From Anaerolineales bacterium UBA6668 (lineage in GTDB: Bacteria > Chloroflexota > Anaerolineae > Anaerolineales > UBA6668): a stretch of DNA of 8,229 nucleotides. The stretch covers positions 1 to 8,229 of the forward strand of contig DKKK01000170.1 in NCBI GenBank assembly GCA_002455215.1. Reading direction: 5' to 3'. Positions within the stretch are counted from its first letter, which is position 1, and each line of letters starts with the position of its first letter. Below, piece after piece: positions 6,253-8,229 of this stretch. A program made the position numbers and the translations under genes. The notes beneath the pieces are model-generated. The model was not told the origin of the DNA and searched no databases. It saw nothing but the letters and a program-made list of their open reading frames with translations.

Positions 6253-7503
6253 CTACCCGGGTGTTAAACCTTCCACTGCGGCGTATGCGCTCCACAAACT
6301 GATGCCTTCGCGGCTTCCTTCTCCCATGCGGTCAGCGCCGGCAAGGATGCTTCCGCATGCCCAAAGATTGCTAGCGACTACCCCACCATACGCATCCAAT
6401 ACCCGACCATCGGCATTAATTTGCAGTCCGGCTTGAGCATAGCGGTGAGCGCCCAAATAGCGCTCGCCCGCCCACTCGCTTTGCGCTATTCCCACGGCAA
6501 GTGGCACGTTGAACACACTTTCGCGCAGTGTGCCGTCTTGCTCTGCCACCAACCCGCCATGCGCAAATCCCCCACTTGCCAGTAAAAAGGCGTTTGCTGG
6601 TAGGGGTTGTTTGCGTCCGTTGTTCAACCACAGCTCGGCAATTGCTAAGCCGTGTCGCCCAATTTGCCCAACCACCTTTGAGCCGAGTATATACTGTCCG
6701 CCATTGCGCTGAAAGCTATTTTTTAGCAGTTGATACAACCGCAAGCCCGGCACACTGGGGGGTAACGTGGGAATCTCAAAAATATGGGCGTGCAGGGCAT
6801 CTTCTACTGCATGAAAGACCGCGCCATGCTGGTCTAACCCCAGAATAGCGGGTAAGCCAATGCGCCCCAATTCCAAGCCGTGCTGTTCTCGCTCGTTTTG
6901 CACATCACGTTCCCACTGGCGCAAAATTTGCTCGCGCAAGTGGCTATTTTCCAGAATATGCGCCAAATCGGTGGGGTATAAATCGCGGCGGCGGCGAATC
7001 TCTGCGGGTAATTGCAAAAAAAAGGCGTGGCTAGGAACGGGCAGGTGGGCTTGTGCCAACTGTGGGTAAAAATCACGTCAACCGGCAATACCTGCCAAGC
7101 CGATGGGGCTTGCAGTACGCAAATCCCCCACCACCATGCTGGTCGGAACCAGACAACTGGCACGCGTTGCCCCTAGTGGCGTGGGAAGCCACCAATTGCT
7201 TGCCAGTGTGCCATGCACGGGGTAGCCGTTTTCGGCGCAGATAGACGAAAAAGCGTCGAGTGCCGCTTGCAAGTGTGGGCGTGGCAAAGTGTGGTAGGGA
7301 TGGGCGGGGGGCAGTTCCTGCAAATCGGGTGCGCCCAGTGGCACGCCATTGTGGTAGCCATGCACATCAATACACCCATGCCCAAGTGTTAACCCGCCTA
7401 CGCCAAAAGCGGCAATGCTCACTTGCCAGCCCTTTTTTAGCGCCAAACAGCCTGCAAACAGCCCGCTTAACCCGCTACCGATGATCATTAAGGAAGGTGA
7501 CAT
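6253..7503 (-). pseudogene. glpB: anaerobic glycerol-3-phosphate dehydrogenase subunit B (GlpB), interrupted by in-frame TGA
   Basis: GlpB is an FAD/FMN-linked subunit of the GlpABC complex that oxidises glycerol-3-phosphate to dihydroxyacetone phosphate and passes electrons towards the quinone pool. The reading frame from the ATG at 7503 has 416 codons, close to E. coli GlpB (419). The dinucleotide-binding loop GSGLSG is at 9-14. GHGCIDVHGY follows, then a C-terminal flavin motif around GSILAGADRMGEGSREGISL. Codon 142 (7078-7080) is TGA, lying between GLAGIAG and RDFYPQL. The frame is the same on both sides and similarity continues, so it is a single nonsense codon rather than a frameshift. 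The first possible restart is a TTG at 7059. glpA and glpC are not nearby. tetR lies upstream in the same direction, 38 nt away. Sequencing error, true pseudogene or readthrough remain possible. Confidence 0.85.
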
Positions 7504-7541
7504 AAACGAAGGGAAGATAATTAAAGCCCTGACGAAAACGC

Positions 7542-8186
7542 TTAAGCACGTAATCCAAACGCCAATCGTTGCAAATTTAGCGCAACTTGCTCTGCTGAAA
7601 TGCCCATAGAGAGTTGAAATTGCAGATAGTTGGCTTGTAAGGGGGCAAGGAGTAAACTTGCTTGCACATAAGGGTCAATATCGGGGGCAATTTCTCCGGC
7701 TTTTAAGGCTTGCTGGAGCAATCCGCGAATGGTTAGATATTGCCAAAAATGCGGGCGGTTCATACGTTCTGCCGCTTCTTTCACCGCGCCCGCTTGCGCT
7801 TCTTGCAGTAGCGGTAAATGCTCCGCCACAAACAGCACCAACTCCGCCAAAAAATCGCTTAATTGGGTTAGATAGTTCATTCCCTGAGCAGTTTGCTCGC
7901 GCATTCGCTTCATCGCTTCATCTTGAAATTGTTGAAAAGCTTCATTGAGCAACGTCAGGCACAGTTCGCCTTTGTTCGAAAAGCGGCGGTAGAGCGTACC
8001 CTTGCCCACCCCGGCTAAGTCCACAATGTCAGACATAGAAACTGTTTCCACGCCATGCGCCGCAAATAACTGGCGTGCCGCCGCTAACACGCGCTCACGA
8101 TTTTCTGTGGCATCGGCACGTTCCTTACGGGTCGGCGTATCCTTCGGCTGGAGTGGGAAGAAGTTGGTGGTGGGTGGGAGTGTCAT
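7542..8186 (-). CDS. TetR/AcrR-family transcriptional regulator
   Basis: This 214-residue protein has the TetR DNA-binding domain near its N-terminus (about 28-77). RERVLAAARQLFAAHGVETV leads into the helix-turn-helix MSDIVDLAGVGKGTLYRRFSNKGEL. The remainder is an all-helical ligand-binding and dimerisation domain, variable in this family, so the ligand cannot be read from the sequence. The polar, proline-rich first 27 residues precede the fold. The ATG at 8186 is the only methionine before the HTH. No Shine-Dalgarno is visible, and the leader to the proposed promoter is short. glpB follows 38 nt downstream on the same strand, so the two may be co-transcribed. A link to glycerol metabolism is unsupported beyond position. 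The family assignment is very sure. Confidence 0.93.
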   Translation of the reverse strand: MTLPPTTNFFPLQPKDTPTRKERADATENRERVLAAARQLFAAHGVETVSMSDIVDLAGVGKGTLYRRFSNKGELCLTLLNEAFQQFQDEAMKRMREQTAQGMNYLTQLSDFLAELVLFVAEHLPLLQEAQAGAVKEAAERMNRPHFWQYLTIRGLLQQALKAGEIAPDIDPYVQASLLLAPLQANYLQFQLSMGISAEQVALNLQRLAFGLRA

Positions 8187-8188
8187 GG

Positions 8189-8197
8189 CTAGGCTAG
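8189..8197. promoter_or_regulatory. short palindrome at the tetR start, possible operator
   Basis: CTAG-G-CTAG (8189-8197) is a 4-bp inverted repeat around one base, directly in front of the tetR ATG. TetR proteins often bind palindromes over their own promoter. This one is shorter than usual operators, so autoregulation here is only a guess. Confidence 0.2.
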
Positions 8198-8211
8198 GGA
8201 GACTACTTGGG

Positions 8212-8220
8212 AGTATATCA
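8212..8220 (-). promoter_or_regulatory. candidate extended -10 promoter for tetR
   Basis: Read on the - strand, TGATATACT (8220 to 8212) fits the extended -10 pattern TG-n-TATAAT with one mismatch. A start near 8205 would give a leader of about 20 nt to the ATG at 8186. The -35 region would fall beyond the window edge and cannot be judged. Confidence 0.35.
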
Positions 8221-8229
8221 TAGTTTCGG
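8218..8229. repeat. right copy of the short inverted match between window ends
   Basis: The reverse complement of these 12 bases matches positions 1-12 at 11 sites. The final eight, AGTTTCGG, are a perfect complement of the first eight bases of the window. The copy overlaps the upstream edge of the tetR promoter candidate. Confidence 0.35.

Noticed and set aside
6225..6302. Small gene of 25 codons starting with GTG
   Set aside because: The frame overlaps the glpB 3' end on the opposite strand and shows no recognisable protein features. It is more likely a leftover of a lost gene start or chance.
7078..7080. Selenocysteine codon or TGA reassigned to tryptophan
   Set aside because: No convincing SECIS hairpin follows and GlpB is not a known selenoprotein. 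TGA ends the phosphatase normally and does not occur inside the other long genes, while TGG is used freely for tryptophan.
7059..7503. Frameshift splitting glpB into two genes
   Set aside because: Both parts are in the same frame (444 nt apart, a multiple of three). The break is a single stop codon, not an indel.
1..8229. CRISPR array, tRNA/rRNA gene, complete insertion sequence or defence system
   Set aside because: No regularly spaced repeats, cloverleaf or rRNA-like sequence, transposase or defence-type domain could be found on either strand.

Overview
The window is about half GC, densely coding bacterial DNA with little Shine-Dalgarno signal in front of most genes. The mix is a split-type methylmalonyl-CoA mutase, a GlpB-type protein, a remnant of an expanded AAA-like ATPase family, and GlmU. 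This would fit a Chloroflexota (Anaerolineae/Chloroflexia-like) genome or metagenome contig. That placement rests on recalled gene style, not on a search, and is held at moderate-to-low confidence.

Layout. The left arm (226-6205) is entirely on the + strand. It holds a low-molecular-weight protein phosphatase, glmU, a decayed ATPase fragment, cdd (cytidine deaminase), a GH13 oligo-1,6-glucosidase-like enzyme and the catalytic subunit of a methylmalonyl-CoA mutase. The right arm (8186-6253) is on the - strand and carries a TetR-family regulator followed by a glpB broken by one in-frame TGA. The two arms converge at about 6206-6252 with no recognisable terminator. Short spacers (29 and 10 nt) suggest cdd, the glucosidase and the mutase form one transcription unit. 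The phosphatase and glmU may form another, driven by a promoter candidate at 9-37.

How the genes relate. Apart from the likely operons, these are housekeeping and carbon-metabolism genes: cell-wall precursor (GlmU), pyrimidine salvage (Cdd), oligosaccharide hydrolysis (GH13), propionate/succinyl-CoA interconversion (mutase) and glycerol-3-phosphate oxidation (GlpB, probably inactive here). Neither the B12-binding small subunit of the mutase nor GlpA/GlpC lies in the window.

The least ordinary signal is non-coding. A dispersed palindromic element of about 67 bp has an A/T-rich core arm flanked by GCGC. It occurs in full at 144-210, as a right half at 751-781 and in a diverged form at 2424-2492. 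Each copy lies 33-52 nt upstream of a start codon (phosphatase, glmU, cdd). The third copy caps the ATPase remnant. Other oddities are a tandem hairpin repeat in the leader of the first gene, a stranded ribosome-binding motif after the mutase, and an 11-of-12 inverted match between the two ends of the window. No defence system, CRISPR array, complete insertion sequence or RNA gene was found.
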